Source of the DNA: Nelumbo lutea
Taxonomy: Eukaryota; Streptophyta; Magnoliopsida; Proteales; Nelumbonaceae
DNA length: 64,000 nucleotides
Direction of reading: 5' to 3'
NCBI GenBank assembly: GCA_022828595.1
Contig: JAKGHH010000002.1
Location: 44,610,222-44,674,221 of the forward strand
Both the position numbers and the translations under genes were made by a program. Shown in pieces: positions 1-10,032 of the stretch; positions within the stretch are counted from its first letter, which is position 1; every line of letters starts with the position of its first letter. A model generated the notes under the pieces. It had not been told where the DNA came from. It made no database searches and was given only the letters and a program-made list of their open reading frames with translations.

Positions 1-2786
1 TTTCTTTCGGTTTGCCTAACCAATCGTGAGTGAATACCCTCGTGTTGGGCATCGAAGTTGGGTATTCGGTTGCCACCTTTTACTAAGCCTTAATGTACTG
101 GATGATATCATAAAATCTATTTTTACTTTCCAAAATTATCCCCATTTCTACCTGAACAGTTGAACCATTGATTTGCAACTCGGAGGCAAAAACAGTTCAA
201 CCTCTGGGTCGATTTTTAATTAATATTTAATTACTTAATAGAAAATTGTTTAGTTAATACTTAACTACTTAATAAATGCTAAAAATTTTAATTATTTTTA
301 AATAATTGATATTAATAATTACTTTACTAAAATTAAATAATTAATAAATTAATAGTTAATTAATAATAATTAGTTACTAACTACTAAATAAAAATAATTA
401 AATATTCAATTAATCAATTGTTTTGTTTAATTATTTAACTATTGAATAATTAGTTACTTATATGAATAATTAATAAATATTTATTGTTTATTAACTATGA
501 ATAATTTATTTAATAATCATTCATTTTTACCTATTTTTTTTTTATTTATTAATAATTTCTAGTTGTATATTTTTTAAAAACATTATTTAATTATTTATCA
601 CTTTTTATTAATTTATTTGTTTTTTAATCATTTTATATTCATTAATTAATTGCTAATTATATTATTAAATAGCTAAAGAAATTTTCTTATATCCTAGGTT
701 GAAACAGTCAATTGTAATTTTTTAGAACTCAACATGCAGATTTCAGAATATTGCCTACATTTACATATCAGAACCAATAAAAGTTCTCCAAATCCTATAC
801 ACCTCTTAAAGTAATTATTACAGTTTTAGATGCTACATGTTAGAGGAAACAAACAGGCTCTAAATGCCCATTTGGAAAGCTAAGAAGTTATGTTTGGTGA
901 AAACCTAAAAGGCAAAAATTTGTTTCATTGAGGCAAGACAATAACGCTATTTTTAGTAGCTTCTTCAAAGCGATTCAGTGAAAGTAGCTGATCAGTCAAA
1001 GCTGAATCCCTCCCAAATGGGCTCCAGAAATTTGAGCTAGCATAACAAGCTATGTTCTATGGAACAATGGAGGAGAAATTACTTCTCACGGAAAGGGGTT
1101 TTATACCAATGCCTGCAATTGAGGGCGAAGCCACCTTATAGTTCCAAGTGTATGCAACCTCATATTCAACTTGAACAGTGAAGGTTTCAGGAGACATAGT
1201 GGCGGGGAATCCTCATTGTTGTAGCCTGTAAGACCAAAAAGTTTTGTTGTCTCTCTCTTAACCAAGGTTCAAAGTATAGGAAATGCAAAGAGTATTTGGA
1301 TGGAAGTTTTAAGAGATGTATCACAATAACTTTGGATACGCATGAAAAGGTTAATACACATGGATACTCTGGGAAACTTAAATAAATCCTAAAAATATAT
1401 CAATAACAATAAATATATATGTATATATATTAACTGACTATAAATAATTTATTTATACATAAAAAGAGATTCTTCAATGGTAAGTGTGAGATATTGGAGC
1501 ACAATTGGTATCTGTTGAAAATTGATGTAAGAATTAAAATATGGGTGTACATATATATATATATATACTTTAATTCTCAAAAGATTTGTAATTTGTGTTG
1601 ATATTTATAAATATATAAATTTTAATAATCAATTTTATCACTTATCAACAAATATCCACTAACAAAATAAAAGTCAAAATGTATATAATTATGGCAAGCA
1701 ATTAAAAGTATGGCATAGTCATGGACCTATGGCCTTTCAAACTAATGGCAAAGGTTCAAACTAAAACACGCCCTATAGTTTCATAAACTTACTAAAACCT
1801 ACCCTATAGTTTGTGTTTTACTAAAACACCCCCTATAGTTTGCAATCAACTTACTTAATCGACCTTCCATTACATGAAAGTGAAAATAACAGTTTTAACC
1901 CTAACATTCATTCAAACAAATTTAATCAAAAGAAATTAAAAAGAAAATGTCATTTTTGCCCCTAGTAAAACACGAACAACCACTCTATTTTTCTCTATTT
2001 TGTCAATTTTGTTTTTCTTTTCAAATAAAAGTGATGAAAAACCCAAGTTATGGGTGTAAAGGCCTATAAATAGTCTTTTATTTCTATCAAGAGGTCCATA
2101 AATAATTTCCTTTAGTCATGAATACAGTTAACAACCTAATTCAATTTAAATCTTTACATTGGTGATTTGATCCCCCTGATCTGATGAATGCAATTTTGTG
2201 TACATGGGCTGGATGGGATAACAATAGTCTTTCTCTGAGGCTGCAATTGGTATCCCAATTATATGAATTTGAATTCGAATTTGATCCCATTAAAGTGATA
2301 CAAATTCATCTGTTTATAATTGGATCCAATATGGATCGCCCCTTATTCGATCTAATATAATTCAATTTGATTCTGTTTAAATGTATATACTCATAGGTTC
2401 TAAAGTAATATTGTACATAGAGTTCAACTTCATTGCAAAAGCTGCAAAATGAATCAAAAAAGTAATCATTCACATTAAAGGCGTTATATGGTCTACTTAA
2501 TTTTTATTGGCTCACATTCCACAAGGTGTACAACACCTATGATGTTTTAATGTATAATATTCAACCAAGTCCAATATAAATTCAATGTATAATATTCAAA
2601 TCATATTCGAATATAAACAAACCAAACTTGGATCTAACTATATCCAATTCAATTTTATCCATTTGCATCCCTTTCTCGAGAATCTCAACCATATACCACA
2701 CCACACGGTAACTGCTATCTATGGATCAAAAAATCATTGATCTAGTTCATAGTCCAACAAGAAAACAATTATATAGAAATCGTCTA
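1..2786. other. AT-rich non-coding sequence, no gene seen
   Basis: No open frame of useful length and no recognisable protein motif. About 200-660 is very AT-rich, made of interleaved taat/atta words. A short TA run lies near 1553-1566. Near 1765-1845 the word CCCTATAGTTT recurs three times, which resembles one end of a plant non-autonomous DNA transposon, but I could not find a matching inverted end. 2220-2680 is rich in short aattcgaat/ggatccaat words. Confidence 0.6.
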
Positions 2787-3165
2787 TCCATCTAACTACT
2801 ATGTAACTAGAGTATTAGTGGCAAGGAAGATCAAGGCTGTTGGATATGTGGATGTATTGTTCAGATGATCTAAGGGCTAAGAAGAGAGTTGAAAATATAG
2901 TTATAGGTTGGAAGGAGGCTATTTTGTCTACTGGTAGAAAGGAAGTTGTGATTAAGGCAGTGTACACTGCCATTTCCATCTAACTACTATGTAACGCAAG
3001 GAAGATCAAGGCTGTTGGATATGTGGATGTATTGTTCAGATGATCTAAGGGCTAAGAAGAGAGTTGAAAATATAGTTATAGGTTGGAAGGAGGCTATTTT
3101 GTCTACTGGTAGAAAGGAAGTTGTGATTAAGGAAGTTATGATTAAGGCAGTGTACACTGCCATTT
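2787..3165 (+). repeat. Tandem duplication of about 175-190 bp within a LINE fragment
   Basis: The block starting CCATCTAACTACTATGTAAC and running through the reverse-transcriptase thumb coding sequence occurs twice in a row, at about 2787-2974 and 2975-3165. The first unit has 13 extra bases before the coding part. The same doubled arrangement, with many small indels, appears after the gap at about 5085-5465. Confidence 0.75.
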
Positions 3166-3303
3166 TCACAATGCAATGTCATGCTTTTTATTTCTTAAAG
3201 GGCTTTGAGATCAATTGGTTAGAATTTAGAGGAAACTTCTTTGGGGGAGGAAGAAAACAAAAGGAAAAAAAATTGGATGAGTTGGAAGAACTTGTGTAAA
3301 AAA
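2825..3303 (+). mobile_element. LINE reverse-transcriptase thumb fragment (left copy)
   Basis: The plus strand translates to a segment with ENIVIGWKEAILSTGRKEVVIKAV, in the style of the plant L1 reverse-transcriptase thumb (a helix ending in gWk, then aGKevLIKsV). It then reaches a degenerate FFxG...K pattern before being cut by a TIR element at about 3304. The continuation of the same LINE is visible after that element, at 7703-7800 in the right-hand copy. No catalytic motif is present, so this is a dead fragment. Confidence 0.6.
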
Positions 3304-3529
3304 AGTAAATTTCTTAAACTATCCTTATGGTTTAGCTAATTGACTAAGTATACCCTACTATTTCAAAAAATTACCATTGCCATTAAATATTGACGGAAAG
3401 GCTGAAATCTCAATTTTACCCTTTTGTTAAATCTCTCATTCTCTCTATCTCTCTTCACCTTCGCATAATGAAGTCACCGTTGTCACTGTTGTGTCCCTTC
3501 TTCCCCTTCATTCTCTCTCTCTCTCTATC

Positions 3530-3561
<32 letters not shown>

Positions 3562-4909
3562 GCCAATACTGCTTAGATATGCTTGGAGGGAGATGGTGGT
3601 GAAAAAGGCTTCTTAAAGAACCTCCTTGGTGTAGAATTAGAGCCCAGTGCCAGAGATTTCTTAGAGAGCAAATAATGAGTGGAACCTGAGCAAATAATGA
3701 GTATTTCTACCACTACTTTTTGCTATTGTGGTTGGTGGTGGTGATGCTTGTTACTTTCTACTTTTTGCAAATTAGAGCTCTACTTGCTACTTCTGCCCAA
3801 TGTTCAAAGTATCAACACAGGCCAGCATATCGGCCTGTATCGGTACTTTTTTTAGGTTTTGTTTTTTTAAACCAATTCAGAGGGGTCGGTTTAAGGCCTG
3901 GCTACCCTCTGAACCATGGTTTGACCTGATACAACCCCTAGAGGGGTGTATCGGGAAGCCATCAACATGACACATACCGGTCAATATGGTCGACACGTAT
4001 CGATACTTTGAACCTTGCTTCTGCCTCTGCTTTATCCTTCCCTCATTAACAGAATTCTCAAAAGGTTTAAGGTTTTCTTGAAATCACTCATCTTCTCTGT
4101 TGGTGTAAAGATCAAGTCTTGGGGAGGGTTTCGAAGTGCAGAGCCCCATTTCCCCTACCTAAACCCTAATATAGCACATCTCTCCCCAAATCAAACCAAT
4201 TCAATAAATGACCTTTCTCTCTCTCTCTCTGCTACTCTCAACGTTTTTCTCTTAGAGAGAGAGAGAGAAGGGAAGAGGGAGATGATGAGAAAAGAGCAAA
4301 GTGAACGATGAGGAAGAGATCCAGGGTTAAGATCATGGAGAAGAGAAGTGATATCATCTAGGGTTTACAGAGATAAAGAAAAGGAAAGAGGGTTGAGAGA
4401 ATATCTCAACGGGAGAGGATTACATGGTCTTCATGATTTCTTCTCCATTGTCGTCGATCTCTTTGGTGGCTCCATCTACTATGGTTGCTATGAGAGTTGT
4501 TGTTCTTCTTCTATCCCACACAAACAGACAGAGGGAAGAGAGGTCGGAGGAGAGTGTCTTACTTTAGAAAGAGAATGAAAAAGGGAAGAGAGAGAGAGGT
4601 TGGAGGAGGAAAGAGGGTGTCGGACCTACTGGTCAAGAAGAAGGAGATGAGGGTAATATTGTGTTTTAAAAAAAATTAAATGTCAAGTAGTGTCACGTGT
4701 GTACGGGTTTTGACGGAATATTTACGAATGTTAACGGTAAGGATAGAGCTAGTCAATTGTTAGAAATAGTAGGGGCAACGTTAGACAATAGTCAAACAGT
4801 AGGGGTATACTTACAATTAGACTTGTTCATGGGTCGGGCCGGTCTTTCACTCTATATTAACAGATTTTTCTAAGGCCCGAGCCCAATCCTGGCCCGACCA
4901 TCGAGCCTA
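3304..4909. mobile_element. TIR element, left copy, truncated by the assembly gap
   Basis: Starts with GTAAATTTCTTAAACTATCC, the same inverted terminus as the complete right-hand copy at 5603-7700. It carries CT and TCTA microsatellites (about 3510-3560), an internal GTTCAAAGTATC MITE (3802-4013) and GA-rich sequence. The hAT-type MITE that interrupts it begins at about 4818 and is cut off by the N run. Short open frames inside look like low-complexity shadows. Confidence 0.6.
3802..4013. mobile_element. MITE of the GTTCAAAGTATC family, copy 1
   Basis: Begins GTTCAAAGTATC and ends with its inverse GATACTTTGAAC, about 212 bp apart. The interior has the family's T-rich block and the words TCGGTAC and CCTCTGAA. 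The same structure recurs at 6119-6330, 8622-8845, 30911-31145 and 31207-31442. No coding capacity. I could not fix a target-site duplication. Confidence 0.65.
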
Positions 4910-5009
4910 NNNNNNNNNNNNNNNNNNNNNNNNNNNNNNNNNNNNNNNNNNNNNNNNNNNNNNNNNNNNNNNNNNNNNNNNNNNNNNNNNNNNNNNNNNN
5001 NNNNNNNNN
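4910..5009. other. Assembly gap of exactly 100 N
   Basis: Positions 4910-5009 are all N. Exactly 100 Ns is a conventional placeholder for a gap of unknown size. The two flanks are copies of the same sequence, so the true gap may be negative (overlapping contig ends). Confidence 0.98.
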
Positions 5010-5099
5010 CAATCTATGGATCAAAAATCAATTGATCTAAGTTCATAGCATCCAACCAAGAAAACAATTACATAGAAAATCGTCTATCCATCTAACTAC

Positions 5100-5602
5100 T
5101 ATGTAATAGGAATATTAGGTGGCAAGGAAGAATTCAAGTACTGTTAGATATGCTGAGATGTAATTGTTCAGATACTGATCTAAGGGCTAAGAAGATGGAG
5201 GTTGAAAATATAGTTATAGGTTGGAAGGAGCTATCTTTATCTACTGGTAGAAAGGAAGTTGTTATTAAGGCAGTGTAACACTGCATATCTATCTTATACT
5301 AATATGTAACGCATGGCAGATCAAGCTGTTGGGTATGTGGATGTATGTTCAGATGATCTAAGGGCCAAGAAGAGAGTTGAAAATATAATTATAGGTTGGA
5401 AGGAGGCTATTTTGTCTACTGGTAGAAAAGGAAGTTATGATTAAGGCAGTGTACACTGCCATTTTTCACATATGCAATGTCAATGCTTTTTATTTCTTAA
5501 AGGGCTTTGAGATCAATTGGTTAGATTTTAGAGAAACTTTTTTGGAGGAGGAAGAAAAACAAAAGGAAAAAAAATGGATGATCGAAGAACTGTGTAAAAA
5601 AA
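5100..5602 (+). mobile_element. LINE reverse-transcriptase thumb fragment (right copy)
   Basis: Same fragment as at 2825-3303, with extra indels that break the frame. It ends where the TIR element starts at about 5603. The LINE resumes at 7703. Confidence 0.55.
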
Positions 5603-5805
5603 GTAAATTCTTAAACTATCCTTATGGTTTTAGCTAATTGACTAAGTTACCCTACTATTTCAAAAATTACCATTGCCATTAAATATTGACGAAAGGCTGA
5701 AATCTCAATCTTACCCTTGTTGCTCCTCTCAATCTGTCTCTCTCTATCTCTCTTCACCTTCGCATAATGAAGTCACCGTTGTCACTGTTGTGTCCCTTCT
5801 TCCCC

Positions 5806-5851
<46 letters not shown>

Positions 5852-6118
5852 TTATCTATCTATCTATCTATCTATCTCGCCAATGCTGCCTGAATATGCT
5901 TGGAGGGAGATGGTGGTGAAAAAGGCTTCTTAAAGAACCTCCTTGGTGTAGAATTAGAGCCCAGTGCCAGAGATTTCTTAGAGAGCAAATAATGAGTGGA
6001 ACCTGAGCAAATAATGAGTATTTCTACCACTACTTTTTGCTATTGTGGTTGGTGGTGGTGATGCTTGTTACTTTCTACTTTTTGCAAATTAGAGCTCTAC
6101 TTGCTACTTCTGCCCAAT

Positions 6119-6330
6119 GTTCAAAGTATCAACACAGGCCAGCATATCGGCCTGTATCGGTACTTTTTTTAGGTTTTGTTTTTTAAACCAATTCAAAGGG
6201 GTCGGTTTAAGGCCCGACTCACCCTCTGAAACCATGGTTGACCTGATACAGACCCCTAGAGGGGCTTATCGGGAAGCCATCAACACGACACATACCGGTC
6301 AATATGGTCGAACGTATCGATACTTTGAAC
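6119..6330. mobile_element. MITE of the GTTCAAAGTATC family, copy 2
   Basis: Near-identical to 3802-4013 because it lies in the right-hand copy of the duplicated segment. The ends GTTCAAAGTATC and GATACTTTGAAC are inverse of each other. Confidence 0.6.
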
Positions 6331-7134
6331 CTTGCTTCTGCCTCTGCTTTATCCTTCCCTCATTAACAGAATTCTCAAAAGGTTTAAGGTTTTCTTGAAA
6401 TCACTCATCTTCTCTGTTGGTGTAAAGATCAAGTCTTGGGGAGGGTTTCGAAGTGCAGAGCCCCATTTCCCCTACCTAAACCCTAATATAGCACATCTCT
6501 CCCCAAATCAAACCAATTCAATAAATGACCTTTCTCTCTCTCTCTCTGCTACTCTCAACGTTTTTCTCTTAGAGAGAGAGAGAGAAGGGAAGAGGGAGAT
6601 GATGAGAAAAGAGCAAAGTGAACGATGAGGAAGAGATCCAGGGTTAAGATCATGGAGAAGAGAAGTGATATCATCTAGGGTTTACAGAGATAAAGAAAAG
6701 GAAAGAGGGTTGAGAGAATATCTCAACGGGAGAGGATTACATGGTCTTCATGATTTCTTCTCCATTGTCGTCGATCTCTTTGGTGGCTCCATCTACTATG
6801 GTTGCTATGAGAGTTGTTGTTCTTCTTCTATCCCACACAAACAGACAGAGGGAAGAGAGGTCGGAGGAGAGTGTCTTACTTTAGAAAGAGAATGAAAAAG
6901 GGAAGAGAGAGAGAGGTTGGAGGAGGAAAGAGGGTGTCGGACCTACTGGTCAAGAAGAAGGAGATGAGGGTAATATTGTGTTTTAAAAAAAATTAAATGT
7001 CAAGTAGTGTCACGTGTGTACGGGTTTTGACGGAATATTTACGAATGTTAACGGTAAGGATAGAGCTAGTCAATTGTTAGAAATAGTAGGGGCAACGTTA
7101 GACAATAGTCAAACAGTAGGGGTATACTTACAAT

Positions 7135-7323
7135 TAGACTTGTTCATGGGTCGGGCCGGGCTTTCACTCTATATTAACAAATTTTTCCAAGGCTCGAGCC
7201 CAAACTTGGCCCGACTCTTACGACTTGGGCCCGAGCCCGGCCCTCATAAAAAGCCCGAAGCCCGGACCTGGGCCCAAGCTCGAAATTTAGCCCATGCTGT
7301 TACTATTGCTGAAGCGGTTGAAT

Positions 7324-7364
<41 letters not shown>

Positions 7365-7657
7365 ATAAAGAAAAAATAAAAAAAAATGTATATATTAAAT
7401 TATAAATATATATTTCAATAAATATTATATTATTTATATATTTTATATAATATATAAAATACATATTATGTATTTTATAAAATATATAATGTAGAGTCAG
7501 GCCGGGTCGAGCTTTTTTGACAATTCCCGAGCCCAGCCTATAACACAGGCGGGCTTATTGTGTTAGGCCAGCGGGCCTAATTACATGACCAAGCCCAAAC
7601 TGGGTGTGGGCCGGCCCGGGCCGGACCGTCGGGCTACCCGGCCCATGAACATGTCTA
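7135..7657. mobile_element. hAT-type MITE with 8-bp target-site duplication
   Basis: The ends are TAGACTTGTTCATGGG on the left and CCCATGAACATGTCTA on the right, an imperfect TIR followed by GGGCCGGGC-type sequence. The perfect 8-bp duplication CTTACAAT flanks it at 7127-7134 and 7658-7665. An 8-bp TSD with TA...TA ends is the hAT signature. The interior has a GA microsatellite and a very AT-rich core. It was the last insertion in this nest. Confidence 0.85.
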
Positions 7658-7702
7658 CTTACAATTAGCTAAACCATAAGGGTAGTTTAAGAAATTTGCC
7701 CA

Positions 7703-7800
7703 AAAAAATTCAATGGAGGTATTGCTTTTAGAGACCCCCCAAGCTTTTTAATAGAACCATTTCCTTTCTAAGTTAGCATGGAGATTTTGTAATAATAAGC
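7703..7800 (+). mobile_element. Continuation of the LINE interrupted at 5602
   Basis: Just right of the TIR element the plus strand reads NGGIAFRD followed by degenerate PFPF...Q-type residues. This corresponds to the GGmGfRdL segment that follows the FWWG/W..lC block in plant L1 reverse transcriptases. It supports one LINE split by the TIR insertion. Confidence 0.5.
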
Positions 7801-7949
7801 AATATTCTGGGAACCGGACCGGGCATAGAACCGGAGTGGGGAGAGGTTCACAAGTTAGAGGTTCAACCAGTGTCGAACCATTATTACCTGGCATATATAG
7901 ATAGATAGATAGATAGATATTACAACTTTTAAAATACTTAAATATGGTG

Positions 7950-8035
7950 TATTGGTGACAAGTTCCTTAATTTTTAAAGCAAACGATTAGGGTTCAAGTC
8001 TCTTAATTTACATTTTCTTTAAATACATGCATAAT
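7950..8035 (+). mobile_element. tRNA-derived SINE-like head
   Basis: TGGTGTATTGGTGAC resembles a pol III box A. About 40 bases later GGGTTCAAGTCTC matches a box B. The order and spacing suit a tRNA-related SINE promoter, and the following sequence is A/T-rich. It does not look like a functional tRNA because the acceptor arms do not pair. Confidence 0.35.
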
Positions 8036-8084
8036 AAAGTAATGTATATAATAAAAAGTCATTAATTAACAAAAGTTAAGAGGT

Positions 8085-8145
8085 GGACTAATGGTAATTA
8101 AGCAATATATGAAAATAAGAGGTCTTAGGTTCAAATCTTGCTGAG
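8085..8145 (+). mobile_element. Second tRNA-derived SINE-like head
   Basis: GTGGACTAATGGTAATT (box A-like) is followed by AGGTTCAAATCTTG (box B-like) at tRNA-like spacing. The piece is cut on the right by the MITE at 8146-8315, and the interrupted sequence resumes after that element's target duplication. Confidence 0.4.
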
Positions 8146-8315
8146 GATTCGACTCTGATATGGAAAAGATATGATATCTGAAAAAAATTCTGACTAATCA
8201 ACTGGAATCATAAACGTGGTAACCAATCAGGTGTTATTTATCAAAATTCATGGATGGGCTTTGATTAATTAAAATTCTTCCCATACTATATCTTTTCCAC
8301 ATCATAGATTTTCCC
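8146..8315. mobile_element. 170-bp Mutator-like MITE with 10-bp target-site duplication
   Basis: Flanked by TCTTGCTGAG at 8136-8145 and 8316-8325, a perfect duplication of 9-10 bp. The left end contains TGATATGGAAAAGATATGAT. The right end in reverse complement contains TGATGTGGAAAAGATATAGT, so the termini are inverted repeats. TSD length points to the Mutator superfamily. No coding capacity. Confidence 0.8.
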
Positions 8316-8621
8316 TCTTGCTGAGCACATTTTAGACTTTCTATTAGTTAAGGACCTGGGCAGTTTCATGAAAGTGGGACTGGTTCACCGGTTTTCTGGT
8401 TAAACTAGTTGGTCAGCCAATTTTCACCAGTTTTTTAACCAAAGCGGTCATTGGGGTATGACCGAACTGGCCAAGGTCCCAGGTCATGGTTCAACTGGTC
8501 CAACTGGCTGGTCGGTCTGGTTTTCTAAGCACCGACAATAAGAACTGTTAGTGGGCATAGTAATTGAGGGGATCGAGATGCCTCAATGGGAAAATTTTCT
8601 GTCATATTTACTCCAAAGCAA

Positions 8622-8845
8622 GCTTCAAGATATCAATACAGCCTGATACACCGATAGGGCGTATCAGGTTGTATATTGGCTCACTCTACTTTTTTTTATT
8701 TTTTTTCTTCAAAACTTGTTCAAGGAGTTTAAGGCCCCGCCTACCCCCTGAAATAGGTGGAACTCCGAAACACCTTGTGTAGGAGCATATCAAAGAGGCC
8801 CCGATACAATACGTATCGACCAATACATGATGAAATTTTGAATTC
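8622..8845. mobile_element. MITE of the GTTCAAAGTATC family, copy 3
   Basis: Begins GCTTCAAGATATC and ends AAATTTTGAATTC, a more diverged version of the family termini. It has the shared T-rich stretch and GCGTATC words in the middle, and is about 224 bp long like the others. Confidence 0.55.
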
Positions 8846-9405
8846 AAAGAAATGCTCATGGGGCTTTAGAAGTCTTTTGCTTAGAAGTAATGTGTTGGAG
8901 TGGGATTATTGAAAAATTGTAAATGGTGAGTCTGTCCCGTATTTGGGATGATCCCTAAGGCAGAAACACTTCCAAATTCAAACCAATTGGCCCCCAAAGT
9001 TAACCCAAACCAGAAAAATAGAGTAGTTCAAAGGTTTCATTGACCCACATACTACCAGATGGGACAAAGATAAAATTGCAAATTATTCCAGTCTTGAAAT
9101 AACAAATCAAATTTGTAGGATTGAATTGCAGTAATAAATTAATGTAGGCTCCCAATTCAATGGGAAGATTCACTGTAAAATCAGCCTATTTTATAGCCCA
9201 TCATCAAAGCTTGGAACATTCAAAAGATAGGACACAAGCAGCATCTTTAAACATTCCACCTAAAATATAGAGTTTCATTTGGAAATGTTGTTTGAATGGC
9301 ATAGTTGTAATGAAAAATTTTGCAAACTTAGGTTTGAATGTAAAAGATGTGTGTCCATTATGTGAAAGAGTACCGGAATCCATTTTCCATGCATTATAAT
9401 TTTTT

Positions 9406-10032
9406 GGGTAAATTGCATATAGGTACCCTGTACTTTGGGGTAGTCTCACCTTGGGGCCTGAACTTTCAAATGTGTCATTTTAGTACCAGAACTTAGAAAA
9501 TATACATTTAGGCTGAGTTTGGAAGCAGTACAAATGCAAATATGTAGAGGGCAAAACCTTATATTTTGTATTATTTTGTATGTACTTACGCTGTACATAT
9601 TTGCATTTGTACTCTTTCCAAACTGAGAATTAAGTCCAACTCCATTAAATTAACTTGCAGTGAGGGATAAAATTATGAAAATGTCCATTATCTGATTCTC
9701 TATTTTCAAAATTCATCTTTCTTCTACTTTTGGAATTTAGATGCAAGGCAATGGTGGCAAAGTAAGCTCACCCTGGTTTGTTCACTGGCGGTAGTCTCAC
9801 ATTTGAACACTTTGCCACCAATGGTTTGGGTCCGGAGTCAAATGAAGGGTGAAGAAAAGAGAGTTAATACATGGCATTTTTATAATTTTACACCTCATTG
9901 TAACATTAGCTTAACAGAGTTGAATTTAAATGTATGTGTCCAGAAGTTCAGGTATTAAAGTGGCACATTTGAAAGTTCAAACCCCAAGATGAAACTACCC
10001 CCAAAGTACAGAGTACCTATCTGCAATTTATC
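9406..10032. mobile_element. About 627-bp MITE with roughly 85-bp inverted termini
   Basis: The left end GGGTAAATTGCATATAGGTAC is mirrored by the right end, which in reverse complement reads GATAAATTGCAGATAGGTAC. The inverted match continues through CTGTACTTTGGGG, TTGAACTTTCAAATGTG and on to the ACTT block. It sits in the middle of a LINE reading frame between ..FHAL.FF and CDYA... A T-rich target obscures the exact duplication. It carries a smaller MITE at 9511-9629. Confidence 0.8.
9511..9629. mobile_element. 119-bp Tourist-like MITE nested in a larger MITE
   Basis: The ends GGCTGAGTTTGGAAGCAGTAC and GTACTCTTTCCAAACTGAGAA are inverted, and TTA flanks both sides (9508-9510, 9630-9632). A TTA duplication suits PIF/Harbinger-type elements. 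Relatives occur at 12693-12803 and, degenerate, near 11180 and 11447. Confidence 0.7.

Larger units (their letters stand above)
2715..4909 (+). repeat. Left copy of a 2.2-kb direct duplication that abuts an assembly gap
   Basis: This segment recurs almost base for base at 5010-7222, with the 100-N gap between the copies. 4015-4679 and 6332-6996 encode identical peptides in three overlapping frames. The left copy stops at the gap inside sequence that continues in the right copy, and the right copy starts at the gap inside sequence that continues leftward in this copy. That is the pattern of two overlapping contig ends placed in tandem. Confidence 0.85.
5010..7222 (+). repeat. Right copy of the 2.2-kb direct duplication
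   Basis: Matches 2715-4909. Its first 300 bases next to the gap contain many single-base insertions and deletions relative to the left copy, while the sequence from about 5930 on is almost identical. That gradient fits an unpolished contig end better than evolutionary divergence. Confidence 0.85.
5603..7700. mobile_element. Non-autonomous TIR element (about 2.1 kb) inserted in a LINE
   Basis: The left end reads GTAAATTCTTAAACTATCC and continues through TTAGCTAATTG...TACCCTACT. The right end, read in reverse complement from 7700, is GGCAAATTTCTTAAACTACC with the same continuation, so the termini are long inverted repeats. Runs of A flank both sides, consistent with an A-rich target duplication. 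Inside are a GTTCAAAGTATC MITE, CT/TCTA microsatellites and an hAT-type MITE (7135-7657) that sits inside the right TIR. No transposase is visible. The superfamily is unresolved. Confidence 0.6.
7805..8533. mobile_element. Possible degenerate TIR element rich in GGTTCAACC-type words
   Basis: The left part begins GGGAACCGGACC and the right part ends GGTCTGGTTTTCT, roughly inverse of each other. 8380-8530 is packed with ACCGGTTTTC, GGTTCAACTGG and AACTGGCC words, a composition common at the ends of plant hAT-like MITEs. I could not find a clear target-site duplication. SINE-like pieces and a smaller MITE lie inside. Confidence 0.35.

Noticed and set aside
3510..3560. TCTA/CT array as a regulatory or CRISPR-like array
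   Set aside because: Simple microsatellite with no spacers; it occurs inside a transposon and is duplicated with it.
4015..4679. Three overlapping frames conserved perfectly in both copies (6332-6996)
   Set aside because: Identity covers all frames and the flanking DNA, so it reflects duplication of DNA, not coding constraint; composition is dominated by CT/GA runs.
7950..8145. Functional tRNA genes
   Set aside because: Box A/B-like words are present, but acceptor and anticodon stems do not pair.
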